DNA of 64,000 bases. It comes from Zonotrichia leucophrys gambelii (taxonomy: Eukaryota; Chordata; Aves; Passeriformes; Passerellidae). Of this stretch, positions 46,001 to 61,000 are shown piece after piece. The notes below the pieces were generated by a model, which was not told where the DNA came from, did no database searches, and worked only from the letters and a program-made list of their open reading frames with translations. Position numbers and translations under genes: made by a program. Position 1 is the first letter of the stretch, and each line of letters opens with the position of its first letter. The stretch is from assembly GCF_028769735.1 (NCBI RefSeq), contig NC_088178.1, forward strand, positions 19,666,357-19,730,356, given 5' to 3'.

Positions 46001-49000
46001 GGTGGTTATGTTCTTTTTGTAGTGCTCATTCAGTAATGGAGGCCATCTTTTTGCTATAGTTAATGGAAACGTGATTCAAATTTATTCCGGCATCACCTTT
46101 GAGAATGTTACTAATCTGAAAGGACATACTGGGATGGTAAGTAAACAAATCTTACACAGTACCACTTATTAACATAACTAGTTGATAAGATGCATTTTGA
46201 AGAGGTAAAGTACAATTTTGGATCTTGAGATGGCCCCAAAAAGTTAAAACAGAAATAGAAAACCTAGTTTTCATTGGTCAGAAGGCAAAATGTTCATGCA
46301 CTAGATACACCTGAAAAGTCTGCCCTTAAATTGAAAATGAACAGTTGGCAGCTGGCTGAACAAAGTAAAATATCCCAGTAATACACTGTAAAAATAAAAT
46401 CTACTACTCCATATTGAAGTTAACTTTTTCCTGATAGCATGTTCACAAAGTAGTTCTTACTGGTTTTGGTTTTTTCTAATGCTAAAATAGGATTGGTTGA
46501 GAAACATTTAGAGGCTTTTCAGTAAGACTTTGAAGTATGATTCTGAAGTTGTCATGGCTTTAGCAGTACAATGACTCCATGCTGTATGTCTGTAATCTAA
46601 CATCAAGCTCCTTGGTGTGTTTTACTTTTGCCAGGTACATGCTATTAAATGGAGTTCAGATGACACTAAACTTGTCTCCTGTGACACACATGGTGCTGTG
46701 TATAAGTGGAATTTGTTGACAGGTCAAAAGGAGTCAGAGTGTGTGCTCAAGACCTGCATCTACAGCAGCATTTCCCTTACTTATGATGCCAAAATTATCT
46801 TTGCTGTTGGATCTGACCAAACTCTCAAAGAAATTTCCGAGTCTTCGGTGAGCTAAGAAACACTCCTGGATTTTGCTACATTCTCTGGGGAGGGTACTGG
46901 TGCTTTGCTTTCCTTAGCATCCATTTGGTAAATAGGAATCAGTCTGGTTTTGAAAGCTGTGGTATTTACTGACACTTTTGTGTTCTTATGTCTTTTACAA
47001 TGAAACCTGAGATTTTGTTGTAGTTTTATGTTTTTGTCATTTTACTTGCATTCACCTAGAAATCTGCTAATCCAAGTAACAAACTAGCTAGGCAATATTG
47101 CATCAACTATTCTGCTGAAATACAAGTGTATCTCATCTACCACTGTATCTACCTGCATTTTTTTTCCAGAAAAGTAGTAAATTGTGTGTGAAAACCATTA
47201 CATCTTTTAGAATCACACATCAGCTTGGCGTGAAATTTTAATACTGGTAACTATAACAAATATAGAGATTTTATATCTAAATATTTATCTTAAATATAAA
47301 CTTTTTTCAATGTATAAAACTTAGTACTAATTACTGTTGAGACTATACTTCTATAGACATATAGATTCTTTTAACTGCACTATGTGCTGCAGGCAGAGGT
47401 ATAACAATTGCTCATGCAGTATGTAATCAAATATGTGCTGTAATGTGAGGTTTGTGTGATGGTTTGTGCTGTTGGTTGATGTGTAGATCAAGCACGAAGT
47501 GCCTGCCCGTGACGTTGTTTACACCACTGTCGCTGTCTCGCGTTCCGGGTGCCTGGTTTTTGTTGGCACCTCCCTGGGGACAATTCGAGCTATGAAGTAC
47601 CCATTAACTCAGAAGAAGAATGTCAGCGAGTACCAGGCCCATGCAGGTGCTGTTACAAAGGTAGCATAGAGTTCTTTCTTTTCCCTGTAATGCCAGCTGC
47701 ACACAGCTCCTTTTTTAGGGATGATTTTCCTTCGCAATTTGCAGTATAGTATGTTAAAATTAAGGCTGAGTCTGCACATGGAGAATGAATAGCACAGCAT
47801 TCATAGGAGTCCTGTCTCTAGATATGTCAGGGAATAAGCTGTTGACTGAAAAGTGGCTTACACCAGATTACAAAACATGGCATATTGGATGGAAAACTTT
47901 GATACAGCTCCTTCTGGAAGGAGGAAGGTAATTTTGTCATAGAATCTTTTAGGTTGGAAAAGAGCTTTTAGGTCATCAAGTGCAACTGTTAACCCAGCAC
48001 TGCCGAGTCTACAGTAAACCATCCTCAAGCACCACATCTACACATCTCTTAAATGTCTCCAGAGATGGTTCCTGTGCCACTTTCTCTTGTAGAGGGGAAT
48101 CACATTCACCCATTTCCAGAGGGCTGAGACTTCTCTAGTGAGCCAGTACTGCTGCCAAATGACTGAAAGGTCTCAGTGAGCACTTGTGCCAGCTCCCTCA
48201 GTGTGCTTTGGTAGGTCCCCATTCTCCAGGAAGCCACATGTTCTGTGTTGTTAAAGCTGGTCATAAATTTGGTATTTTAAGTACCACTGTCAACTACAGC
48301 ACCTTGACTTATCCCCACACAGTCCAACATTAGAATATGAACTTCAATTACTGTAACTCTCACCTCAGCTGTAAGCTGTATCAGCTCCCAGGTACTCTAT
48401 GCAAGATCAGGCAGCCACAGGAGGTCTGGAGGATGTGGCAGCAGTTATTACTACATAGTTCTTGGTGAGCTTAGTTGTAGTTTCAAAAGAAAACATTTAG
48501 CCATCTTTTGCTCACACAACTTCTCAAAGAAAAACACTAGAGACCTTTGGAGTTGTCATATAAATGGCTTGTCTGTGCTATAATAGTCTAGAAGATCTTT
48601 TCTGTTTCAGGTCTTCAAAAATCTTGCTATGGCTTTGAGACCAGAAGCAGATCCAGTATCTACACATATTCTTTCCCTTCCCTTTGTTATTTCAACCAGA
48701 GTGGAATAGGAGTAGGAAACATAATAAAAATGTTGGTGGTGGGACTGTGTTATTATTTCCACTGTTGAATTTCTGGGGTAGAAATGAAGAGAGTATGGGG
48801 GTGGGGAGAAAAATGTGGTGTAAAATAAAATTGTATCTCCATTCTTCCATGTCTCTTCTATTATTTTGTTGTCTCTTCCTTTTAAGATGACAGTAACAAG
48901 CGATGACCAATTTCTACTGACTGCCTCAGAGGATGGCTGTGTATTTATCTGGAGAGTGCATGATAAAGAACCTGGGGAAGTGAAAGAAGAGCAGAAACTC

Positions 49001-52000
49001 GAGTGTGCTGAGGAAGTGTTGATCATGAGATCAGATATAGATGAGAAGGTAGGAGGAGCGAGTTGTGAACATAAACCATAGGATTTCTGTCAATTGCACT
49101 TGCATAATGCTTGTTACCAGCCAGTCTTGTATGGCTTTGGTCAAAGAGGTTACAGCCAGTTGCTGCAGTGGCTTGTCAATATGCAAACAGCATTGTACAA
49201 ACAGCAAGTGTGGATTAGATTTTTCTCTAATACGTTCCCCAATCTCTTGAAAGCACTTCTAATGGAATAGAGAAGTCAGAAGATGCATTGCTATAAACTA
49301 TCTTCTAAGACAGCAAAGGAACTTTAGTTCTATGACTTCCTGGTCATCTGTGTGAAGATTCTCTGTGAAGGCTGTTGTTCATAAATATGTGCATGTAAAT
49401 AAAACATCCTTAACAAGTTGTTGTTAACAGCAAATATTCCCTCCCTTAAAACTGTTTTCTCATCCATGTCCTAACAGACTCAGGCAATACTAGACCTGCA
49501 GAATTGTGTGAGAGATCTACAGACAGAAAGTGAGTACGAGCTACGTCTCAAGGACATATACTGTGAAGAAAAAATAAAATCATTGGAAGAGAATTTCACT
49601 CAGGAAATAGACTTCCTTAAAACTAAACACCAGGTATGATTTATGTTGCAGAACCAAATACTAAGAAATCTTTCACTGAAGAGTTGAATTCAAGCTTGCA
49701 TTACATATGTAGAAATGCCATACAGCATCTGAAATCATTCCTTTCCAGTTTAAGATGTTCTTGATATTTATAAAGCATGAAACTATCTTTGAGTTAAGTA
49801 TCCTACACGTACAAGGGGATGCAAGAGTTCTCCTAGGTACCCTGTAAGTATTTTCCACATAAAACCAGCACAAAAAATACTGCCTGAGCCTGAGGATCAG
49901 TAGTAGAATGGCACTGTGCCTTAAAGGCTCCTTTCCATATAAGACTGCAGCTGCTGCAGGATCTAACAGTTATTTTCCTTAATGCTGCCTTCTTTATGTC
50001 CTGTCTGCTTGGATTTTTAAGAACATCTGCTGAGGTTTCTTGTATGTTTTTGAAAACAAAAGTAAAATTTATTCCCTGCATGTCTTCTCTTTGCGCGCTT
50101 ATTGATTTCTTTGTGGTCATGAAGCAGGACTCCCCTGAAAAGCAAAGGCTATGATAATTCTTCCCAGTGTCTTGTTTATGTGTGTCTGATAAGGCTATTC
50201 TGTCCATCTGACTGGTGCACACACTGGATTTCTGACCTGTAATTTGTTATATTTCTGGACTTCTTTTAGATGTAGAAGGCAAGGGATCCAGTAATAATTT
50301 CTTTGGCAGTACTCAAAGTAAGGGATTATATATCACATGATTCAATCCTGTCAACCTCATGTCCTTTTTGAGTTTTTAGGTGAACATTGTCCTGTTCTGG
50401 TGATTTGTTACTGCTGATTTTGTTGAGTTGTGCATAGTATCTTCAGGCAGTATTTCTGTTTGACTCCACATAAAGGAGTTCAGTATGAAAGCTTGCCAAG
50501 TGACTTATTAGTTGTAGTATTTTACAGGCTGTAATTTCCAAGTGCTCTCTTTATACCTCTCTTGTCTTTTAGCCCTACAATTGTTCCAGTAGGTTTTTGA
50601 TATTCACTTTTTGAGGAGGTTTAATTATTAATTTTAATGTTTTCTTCAAGTGTTTTTTCAGATTCTTTGGCTTGTGTCATTGTGGGTTTTTTTGTCTAAA
50701 TCACTTGAGTTTAAACCTTTCTATTTTTCTCTCTTTTGTAGAACCTAGCCTTGTACAAGAAAACCATTTAAATTCCTCTGTGGATTCCTCTACCTCTGTT
50801 TTATCTCTGCTGGGTGTTTTTCTGTGGTTCTTCAGGTCTTTTGATAAGTAGTGCTTGGCTATATATTTATAATAATCTCAGCTACACTGGAAATTCTCTA
50901 GATTTGTTGATTATAGGCTTGTAAACAAATACCTTTGAAGGTGAATATGATTCTCTAGGCAGGCAAGTTGTACTTCCTGTCCATGTATCAGTACATGTTA
51001 AGATTAAACTGAATGACAGCTTTAGACTGAAAGGGCTAAATTTTCTAGTTGTATCCATCAGACAAATGGAATATTTTTGTTTATGAAAGACCCATGAAGT
51101 TGTTGCAAGAAAAAGGTGAAAATATTGTAACTATGGTACAATTCCTAGCATCTCTGGGAAATTTTTCAGCTATTTTCTTGCTCCAGTTCTTTGTGCTTTT
51201 ATAGAAGATTAAGTAATTTACAGTGGCAGGCTGACATTTCAAGCAAATGGCATTTAAAATTCACTCTTGCTTAGGTTTATGTCATAGTATGCAAATGTCA
51301 GCATTTTAGGACCTCAAAGTTGCTTCAAGTGAGACAGGAAGCAGCTTGAACTTTAATATGTGGACAATAATTTATGGAACTGCAAATTCTCCTCAGGCAG
51401 GCGCACATAAAGGAGTGGAGGCTTTTGTAGCTCACAAACTTTTCTTTTTAGATTAGGATCATATATGTGTTCATATAACACATATAACTTGTGTTATATG
51501 AACACTGTTTGCTGCTTTTCCTTAGCTTAACTTGTCAAAGCAAACTAATACGGGGGAAAACTTGTTTTAGTGACACATGGCATCTCAGTTTTGGTGAGAG
51601 ATTTCAAAGATATTTCTGCTTTGTATGCATTCCTCACCAGGGGCAATAGCACAAACAATTTGGACATTGCTTTGTCTAGTTTCAACTTAAAATGTATTTT
51701 TCTTATTTTTTATCCCAGATTTTACAGGAAGAGAAAGAAAAACAGAAGCTACAACACGAGGTTCAACTGTCTGAGCTGATAGAGAAACAGGCCAAGGAGG
51801 TGAAACAGCTAGGTTAGACTGTAACAAATGATTGTAACTGGAAACTGGGGGAAATGCTGTATTGACAGCAAGTGACAGGGAGGGATTACTAGAGCAGAGG
51901 TGTGAAGAAAAATGGATGTTTATCATGTAGGTATTTGGTGCAGACCAAATGTGTGTCTAAACTGCACCATACATGTGCCTATGATGAGAACATGCACATG

Positions 52001-55000
52001 GACCCTGTGTCTTTGAGGTTTAGTACTTGAGATTAGTAATTTCTTCATTAATTTTATGCACAGCTCATTGTGCAAGAACAATGCAGTCATTCAGTTGAGC
52101 AATGAGGTGCACACAGCCTGGAAATACCTGGACTCCAGATTTGTAGTCAAGATAAAAATACTGCAAATGAGTACCAAGGAGTCCCCCCATAAATAACTCC
52201 ATTGCCTACTCATACTTTGTAGCAGTTGAGCTCATACAGCTTTGCCATGGTTCTCATCCCAAGGAAGTGCCTAAATTAGTTGTCAATTTTGCATGGCTAC
52301 AGAGTCTAAAGCCCCTGTATATCTGATGAAGAAAGTGATTAAATACTTCTACTTGTAATTTATTGCAACAGGCTGCCAAAAAGACTGTAAATAATAAGGC
52401 AGTGATAGCTGCAGAAGGATAGGATTCAGTTTTCTTTTCTATTAGTTTTATCCATTCCATATGTTTCCTGTTAACAGAATCTGACAGTAGTCAGAAACTC
52501 TCAATGGAAAATGAGAAATACCAGGAGCTTCAGGTGAAATCCCAGAAGATGGAGGAGGAATACGAGAAACAATTGCACAGTTTGGAGGAAAGCAAAACCA
52601 AGGCTGTGGCAGAGCTAAAAGAACAGTATGAGAAAAAACTGAAACATAAATCTGTTCTGCTGGAAGAGGTAGGAAGCTTGATTTGCACACAGCCTGGAAG
52701 AAACAGCAATTCTAATTGCATCAAAACCAGCAATTTTAAAAGATCCTAAGTGATACTGGTTTGTGATTTCTTGCAGAACAAGTTTGCTGATGTTAGTATT
52801 TGGGCCAGATTCCTAACTTGAAGCTTTCAAGTCTTAAGAATTATTAAATTAAAAAACAAAAACAAAAAACTCAATGTGTATGTTATCAGTTTCTAAAGTT
52901 GCTTTAATCCACTAAAAAGTTATCTTAGATTATATTGCTGCAACTGAATATTTCGCTAAACATAGATTCTCCCAGGAGAAGCACAGTAACAAATAACTTT
53001 TTATTTCTCTCCTTTATTGGTCTCTTACACCTCTCTAATGTTTGTTTTCCTTAACTGCAGACAAAGGAGAGTATGAGGAAGCAGATTAAAGCACATGAAG
53101 AAATGGAGAAACAAATTTATGAAGATGGAGACAAAGAAATCTTCGAGCTCAAAGACAAGTATGAGAAACAGCTCTTGGAGGAAAAGGAGTCCAACATCCA
53201 ACTGAAAGGAGAAATAGGAGTCATGAATAAAAGGGTATCTTTTATTATGTGCTAGTATCAGAGCTTCACAAGACCTAGAACTGAGGACTGAATGTGATTA
53301 ATGGCATGTCAGTTTAGTCCATTTATCTAGTCTGTAAATATGTGGCATTTCATATGAGAACAGTAGGTTAGTGTGAATGTTTAGAGTATTTGGACAGAAG
53401 AAGAAGCTGTCTGCTGATTGTATTGCTGATATGATTAGAGATAGACGATAAAGGAGGTGTGTTTTTATTAGTACACTTTCTCTGATCTGCATAGTTTTGA
53501 ACTATAAATAATATTGTTCGTCCTATGACAGGAAAGAAACAAGCTCTTAATTCTTCTATCATTGAATACTTTGCTTTATTAGTAAAATACTTCTACTGCT
53601 TCATTCGATGCAATAATCCCTGTGTTTTGTTTGCATCATCATTTTTTATTGGCTTTACTGGAATTTTTAAGGAGACATAAAGTATTTTACCTCTTTTATG
53701 GTCTGGGTATTACATTTGCCTAAGGATGTTCGAGAGACATTTTTTTGGTTTTTGTTTTCTCCAGTATCTATCTGGAGACAGAGAGGTTCTTTTCATACCC
53801 TCTACTATCATGGTACTGTCTTTTTAATTTCTTTGTCTTTTAGACCTCAAGGTTTTCTTCATGTGTCCTTACAGTTTGTCCAGTGCCATTCATTGGTTCC
53901 AACTTTCTTGGTTTTGCAGATCTTAGTACTGAGGCAGGGATTTTGAGGGTACCCAAGAGCTATGAACAGGGTACCCTTCCAGTCTTCCATCTTTAGAGAT
54001 GTATTGCCTTCACCTTAGGAGAATATTCCATGGATTGAGTGTTAGCTGCAGCTGATGCTTAGGTATAATATCCATACCCTTCTTGCTGCTGCATGCAATT
54101 TCCTTCCTTCCTGTGCAGCAGGTATTCTTGTCAGAATATACAGAAAAAGCAGAATGGATATTCAACCCCCTTTTGAGTTAGAGGCATTTAACTGATGAGC
54201 TGCTCCTCCCTCATATCTTAATTTGATATCCTTTATCCACACTGTCTACAAGGTATCCTACAGAATAGGAGGACCAAGCTGTGCACAGCTTTTGGAGACT
54301 GGTAAGTTCTCACTAGTTTGCCTCTCTAGTTGAACAGCCTACAGAAAGAGCTCAAGGACCGAAACAGGGATATTGAGGAAATGAGACTGGAACAGCAGAA
54401 GCTGCAAGACATCATTAAATCACTGGAAAAGGATATCTTGGCACTAAAGACAGATGTTAAAGAGAGAACTGAAACTATCCTAGAGAAGGTGAGAAAGTGG
54501 ACAATTGGATGAGGTCAAAATCACCTCCCTTAATTAGAGATACTTATTAGTTGTGATAATATCACATGACTGAAGAGTCAGCTTCAACTTAATGAATTTG
54601 CAATCTCCAGTTTGGGGGTTTGGTTTTTAGTTGGCCTTCTAGCTTTTTTGGGGGAGCTCAAGTTCAGGATGTTGACCTTCTCATTCCCTGTTTTGGGATC
54701 TGTAGATGGCTCAGTATTATTTGCCCCTTCCCATCTAACCTGTAGATTTGCAACTGGAGTTCAATCTTCCACAAGATCTGTGACTGCTGGTTTTGTCTCT
54801 TCCATATTTGTATCTTGTCCTAGGGATCTGTGTGAGAGTGCTGGCTCTGATTCAGATCTCTGTACCCATTTCTTCCAGGAGAAGTATGTATATGAGCTAA
54901 AAATGAAAAATCAGGAACTGCAAAATTTCAAGTTTGTACTGAGTTACAAAATAGAGGAGTCTAAGAAGCAAATAGAGTCACGTGAAAATGATATTGAGAC

Positions 55001-58000
55001 AATGAAGAAACAGATCAGTGAGGTGAGTAACACTCTCATTTGGCCTCTGCTACTAAGCCCATTGCCTAAATACAAACATGACCCAACAAGTCTATGAAAG
55101 ATTCCACCCTGGTTGTTCTTTGACTTCTTTCAAGGATACATAGCACTGATTCAATATCTGTGCAGCTAATAAAAAATATCTGTAGAAAATAGCTAATTAA
55201 TTTTCTATCACATGCTACCAGTGATCCACATAGTTATTTCAGTTCCTGTATGTAATTCTAAATTTTGCTTAAAAATAGATCTTATCCTTATGTGGTTGCC
55301 CTCCATGTGCCTTATAGCATTTGCAAGACACTGCTTTTACTGATCTGGCAGAAAATAGTACATTTCTTCTCTCAGGAAATGTTGCAGATTTATGCAAACA
55401 TAATTCTGCTAGTGGTTAGGTATATGGACAAATTGTATTCATCAGGTGATACATGAGAAATTTGAATGTGTTCATACTTAGCATGCAGCAAATTCATTGA
55501 GGGAACTTATTTATGATAGAAGCTTACTATGATCTCTGCATAGATGTATCCTTAGCTCAACCAAACTAGGACTATGGAGACATAGTCTTTTAAATAAAAT
55601 GCAAACTAATCAACAATTTGTATGTACTTCAGATTAACAAATTCCTGTTGTCTTTTCTGGTCACCATCTTGTGCCATAAGTAAATGCTGTAGCACCTTTA
55701 TTGTTTTTTCCTGTGTGTTCTGCATATGTACCCACAGTTTTCAATCTATTTGTTTCTTTTCAGTATCAGCGTCTAGTTATTGTTGCCCTTAATCTTTCCA
55801 GTACTGACTGTCCCTTTCCCTCTCATCCATTTTTTGTTCAGATGGAACAGTAGAGCTCCCATTCAGCTCAAGGAATGTAAGGAGTATCACATAATTTAAA
55901 TTAATGTGACTCAGCAGGGAATTGCACATTCATTTGTGTGGTTTCTGTATATTCTGACAGAGGGCAGTGTTGTTACAAAATTGACGTTTCTCGTGTTGCC
56001 GTTCAACCTGAAGGGGGACCTATTCCCTCAAGTCTGTATTTCCAGCCTCTGGTTTTCCTGTTATGTGTTATTTTTTCACGTCTCCTTCTAGCCCTGATTT
56101 CCTCCTCCCGCTTCCTTTCAGATGGAGGAGGAGCTGGAACAATTCCGCAAGGAGAGCGTAGAGCTGAAGCTGAACATCACCCAGCTGCAGCAGAAACAGA
56201 AGGCAACTGCTGGAGAGGTGCACAGAGAGATGGAAAAGGTATGGGGTACCCCCACCAAGCAGGTCCCCCAGAATGGCATTGGTGGGGACACAACACTGGT
56301 GAAACATTAATCTGAGCAAACAGTTCCTGCAGGGGTGCTGTGTCCAAGGACCAGGAGAGTCTCTGCTCAGGGGGGACAAAGACACAAAACTTCCAAGCCT
56401 GCAACCAGCTTAGAGCATTCATATTTTTTAAAAATCCAGTTATTTATGAGTCATATTGTCCTGAGTTTAAGAAAACAGTGAGGTGAATGCTGAACTACGT
56501 GTTCCTGCCCAAGCCTGAAATCTGGGGACACTTGGCCTAAACAGGAGCAGCATGTAGGACACCACCTAGGCATTAGTAGGATAACAGGAAGGAAGATTTC
56601 ATTAATGGAGGAGTCCAGGACCCCTTGTTTGACAGAGTATCAGACATGAGGGAGGAAAAGGGACTGCAGGAGAAGGTGGAGGAGCTTAGCAAGCATGAGA
56701 GCATGGGTGAGGAAGCAGGTAGGGAGGCCTGGCAGACACCAAGAGAGAATGAGAAGGCAGTCTTGATGTGAAATCAGCAAGCTGTGCATGTGTCTGATAT
56801 GTTTTGTCCCTTGCCTTCTCTCCTTAACTGTTGGTGTGTTGTTTCTAAATAAGAAGGTAGGACAGCATTTGGACAATGCTCTCAGGCACATGATGTGGCT
56901 CCTGGGGATGTCCTGTGCAGGGCTGAGTTCAACTCAATGATCCTGGTGGGTCTCTCCCAACTCAGCATATTCTGTGATTCTGGGTTTAGGAAAGGACAGT
57001 GGGCAATAGCATAATGAGCCACTGTTTTTCAGTTGTCATCTTTGCAGGTTGTCACTGATGTTACCTAATAAAAGTATTTTGGCTTATTATTATTCCTAAA
57101 ATCTATGACTGCTGTTCAACACATAATGCTTACATTCCCAGTGAGTTGTTAATTAATTTTTTTTAATGAAGTGGAAGAAAGTATATGAGAGTTTTCACAA
57201 GTTCCACTAGACTTTCTAGAAAATTACACAATGGAGTGTTCTGAACCAAATAAGAATGTGACTACATTGTTGTTGCAGAGGCAAAATATGGAAACCCTCA
57301 TCAAACGATTTAAGGCAGATCTTCATAATTGTGTGAGATTCATCAACGATTCCAAAAAAATGAAAGATGGTATCCGTGAGCTCTACACCAAGTATATGCA
57401 TCAGCCAGACGTGGTGAGTCAGGACCTTTGCCTTCTCCCTGCCCATGACTGTGTCTAGTAGTGTCATTACTGAAGCAACATGCTGTGCCCTCTCAGGTGG
57501 AAGGTCAAGCAGAAGATACAGATTTGCAGCAGCAGTACAAGAAACAGCAAGAGTACAACGAGAGGAATTTGGCAGTTTTGAGGAAGAAGGTGATGAAGGA
57601 TAAGGAAATACAGCACACTGCTTACATGCGCATCGTGCAGGTAATCAGCCTTTTCCTTGTGCTGTGGAGTGGGAACGAAGGAAATGCCTGCACATAAGAG
57701 ACTTTATTAACCTGTCTGCTATGGTTTCTTAGGACTTTGAAATAGTTTTGGTTGACTTTCTTGCCAGAAATTCCTACATTTTTCAAGTGCTTCCATTACC
57801 TTTTCTGAACAAAAAGAGTAAGATCTCGGAAGCCAGAATTGGCTTTTGTTTATCTCCCACTCCCTAAAAGAAGATAGGGAACTTCTGTTGCATGGATGTT
57901 TTAAAGGAAATTAATGTACCTACTTTTTATTTCAAACAGTATTTATAATTGCCATTATAGTCAATTTGCCCTTGCTTGGATGCCAAGCTATATCTGCTAT

Positions 58001-61000
58001 GTAGCAATGTTTGGGAAGTAATTTTGGAGGAAGAAAAGGAAAGAAAAAAAAAAGCCTGCGTTGTCCACATAGTCCATCCCTACTGGTGTAAATTGAGAAG
58101 AACTTTTTGCTTTTCACATCCAAAATTTTCAAGGAAGTTCAGAAAAAGATGGGTAATATGTCTATTTGTACTAAGATCTCTTGCTCAGAATCCTTGTTTC
58201 TTATAAGGCAAAGTAAACTCGTGACTGCTGGGGTCAAAGATCCAATTTGTTTTTATCTGGAGTGGGAGGACTTAGAGCTCCACACCAGACATCCTAGGAG
58301 GACAGCTTTCTAGTCTCTTCTTAACATGCTCTCCTTCTGCTCAGTCAGCATTTCCTTTTCCCCTCAGTAGCCCTTTCTACACTGTTGCTTTATTGTGCTT
58401 CCTCAGGATCATTAAATCTCATCCCCTCCTAAGTCATCTGTTGTTTGCTATTTATTCATAATTTGCTTCTTCAGGGCTAGACAGCAGCAATCTTCTTCCC
58501 TGACACTATTTTAATTTTTTTTTTACTCTTTCTGTGAGATAAATGTTTCCCTTGGCACAAAAGGAGATGGGTTCAGAAAATAACCTGAAGAATTTCCTTA
58601 CTGGAATAGGGTGACAGATGGTGTTCATAATGATAATACTTGATGTCTTGGATCAGTAAGCCTAAAATGAAATGATGATTAAAACCAAATTAATAAAACA
58701 TCTGGAAGATGAAGATATCAAAGATTCTAACCAGCCTGGTTTCTTCAAAGAAAAAGCAGTTCTCTGAAGTCCAGTAGATTAATGAGATTTTATAACCAGC
58801 AGGAATTATCATGGCCTTCCAGTCTTTCACAGGGGCTTTTAAGACTAGTTTTGACAAACTTCTGTGAGGATTTGCTTTGAAAAAGCAAATGACATCTTGA
58901 CAGTCTTCTAGCTCTGTATTTCTATTATTCCTCAGTTGCAGTTACATTTTCAGAGCTATGTCCTCCTCTCTGAGAGATTATTCATAGGTACACTCCACTA
59001 GTGACTGCTGCAACAGATGATTAGAACTGTCAAGATAATTTTAGTTATTCTTACCAGTTGACAAGTTGCCTGTTATTCAGCTATTAGTTTTTCCTCCAGC
59101 CTTCTGTATTTGCAATGGTTTCTTTGGATACATAAAAACAGAGACACTGAATAACCTTGAAGTAGTGCTGCTTAAACTGAAGCCCATATAGGATGAAATT
59201 TTCTATGTGTCTACCTGTCTCTGACAGTCAGCACTGTAGGGACTTCCTAGACTGTAGATTGCATCCATATGACATGTCATTGTACCTGATGGCCTCATTA
59301 TCCATGCATTTGATCAGTCCCTTTTCTGAAACAATTGGTTCTTTGACACAACCTCCCATGACAATGAGTTTTCCCATGAATATTTGTTTTATATATCCAT
59401 TCTGTGACGTTGCATTGCAGTGCAAGCATTCTGTCAGAATGTAAATATTGAATTAAAGGCTAATCTCTCTGGAGAAAAGGCCTCTTCAGGAAAATATTAG
59501 CAGTGTCAACCAACAGTCTTTTAGCATCAAGCAAACCAAACAAGACATTTTTACATAACCCAGATTGCTTCATCAAAAGACTCTGTATTATATTTTCTGA
59601 TAGACCAAAAAGCAAGATCTTAGTTTGACAGCAGCAGGCAATTGCTTGGAACGAACATATGAAGGTGCTCATGACTAAAGTACACCTAAAGGCAAATGTT
59701 ATGACCCAACCCTGAAAGCTGGTCAAAAGAAAATTACCTTGACTGATTATTGGAAGTTACCCTCCTCATGTTCTCTTTCAGGATCAAGCTCTGGAATAAA
59801 TGCACAGAGTCAAATTTCATCTGTATTTAAAGGCTTGCATTAGACAGGTCAGACTCAGCAAAATACTACAGTTCTAGAGCTGCCTGAGCACACCAACTCC
59901 TGCTGCATTTATAGTCCAGCATAAGCACTGCAAGAGCAACTCTTCTTGCCCAACAAGTTCAGAACTTAATGAATCCCACACTCTTCCTCCAGTCAGTGAT
60001 TCTCAGCTGAGGAGAAGCTAAAGCGCAGCTGCTCTACTTGTCTTAGTTTGAACTCTTGATAATCTTGCCACACACATGGCCTGAGCTGCTGCTGCCAACC
60101 TGAAGTCCTTGAGTGCAGGCGCAGACTGAGAGGTGCAGTGGGCTTTGTACTTCACTTCTGACCAGCCTGCAGCTGTGTGGTGCCAACACTTTATAAGGAT
60201 ACTCAAAGGAACTGAGTCGTATGCTTTGCACAATCTTTTGTGGCAACATAATTATCTCTATCAACCAAAATTATCATTAAGACAAAAGTAGAAAATAAGA
60301 TTTGAAGACACTATTTTCATGGAAAATTTTCATTTATCCTTGTTCTTATCTCCTGCTGTTTTAGTGTGTTCCCTACTGATTAAGACTGGTATTGTGAGGT
60401 AGCCTAAACATGCCTTTTTGCCATCTATCTTTTTAAAATATTGCCATTGTGTTCCAAAAGTTCTAAAAAACACACCTCAGGTAGCTGAAATAGTTGCTAT
60501 TCTTGGTTCAAGTATGATGGCAGCTGTTTAACATTTGCCCTAGTTACTGATGTGTTATTTCAATGTCCTTGTAAGAGGCAAATATACAATTGTACTTCAC
60601 TCTCTTGAATGCAGAAGAGAAATATTTAGTTAATGGTGCTCCTGTTTCTAAATCATGAGCAGCAGTGTTATCATCCTTAAACAGTATTAACCATACTGGT
60701 TTTGCTAAGTCTTTGAATCTGTTGCAACAATAGGTAAATTATATTTACTGGCACTTTCACAGCTCCTTCAGGGAGATGCTTCATGGTAGGCTACTAAAGA
60801 ATTAGAGGATTGAACTCTTATGGGCTAAAAATGGACTTTAAAAAAAGAATAAGAGATTAATACATTGTTAACTTTTCCTTATAACAGCTTGTTAGCAGTA
60901 GGTACCTCAAGTCTCCACATGCTTTATTGATTTCCTAATAATCTGGAAGGTGTGTGGAAAAGTAATGTCTGTCAGAACTAATGAAGAGGGCTTTGACTAA

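Noticed and set aside
48607..49026. Minus-strand 139-codon frame
   Set aside because: It overlaps CFAP57 exon 11 in antisense and has no recognisable domain.
49833..50222. Minus-strand 129-codon frame in CFAP57 intron 12
   Set aside because: Considered as decayed transposon coding sequence, but no motif of a reverse transcriptase, transposase or integrase is visible.
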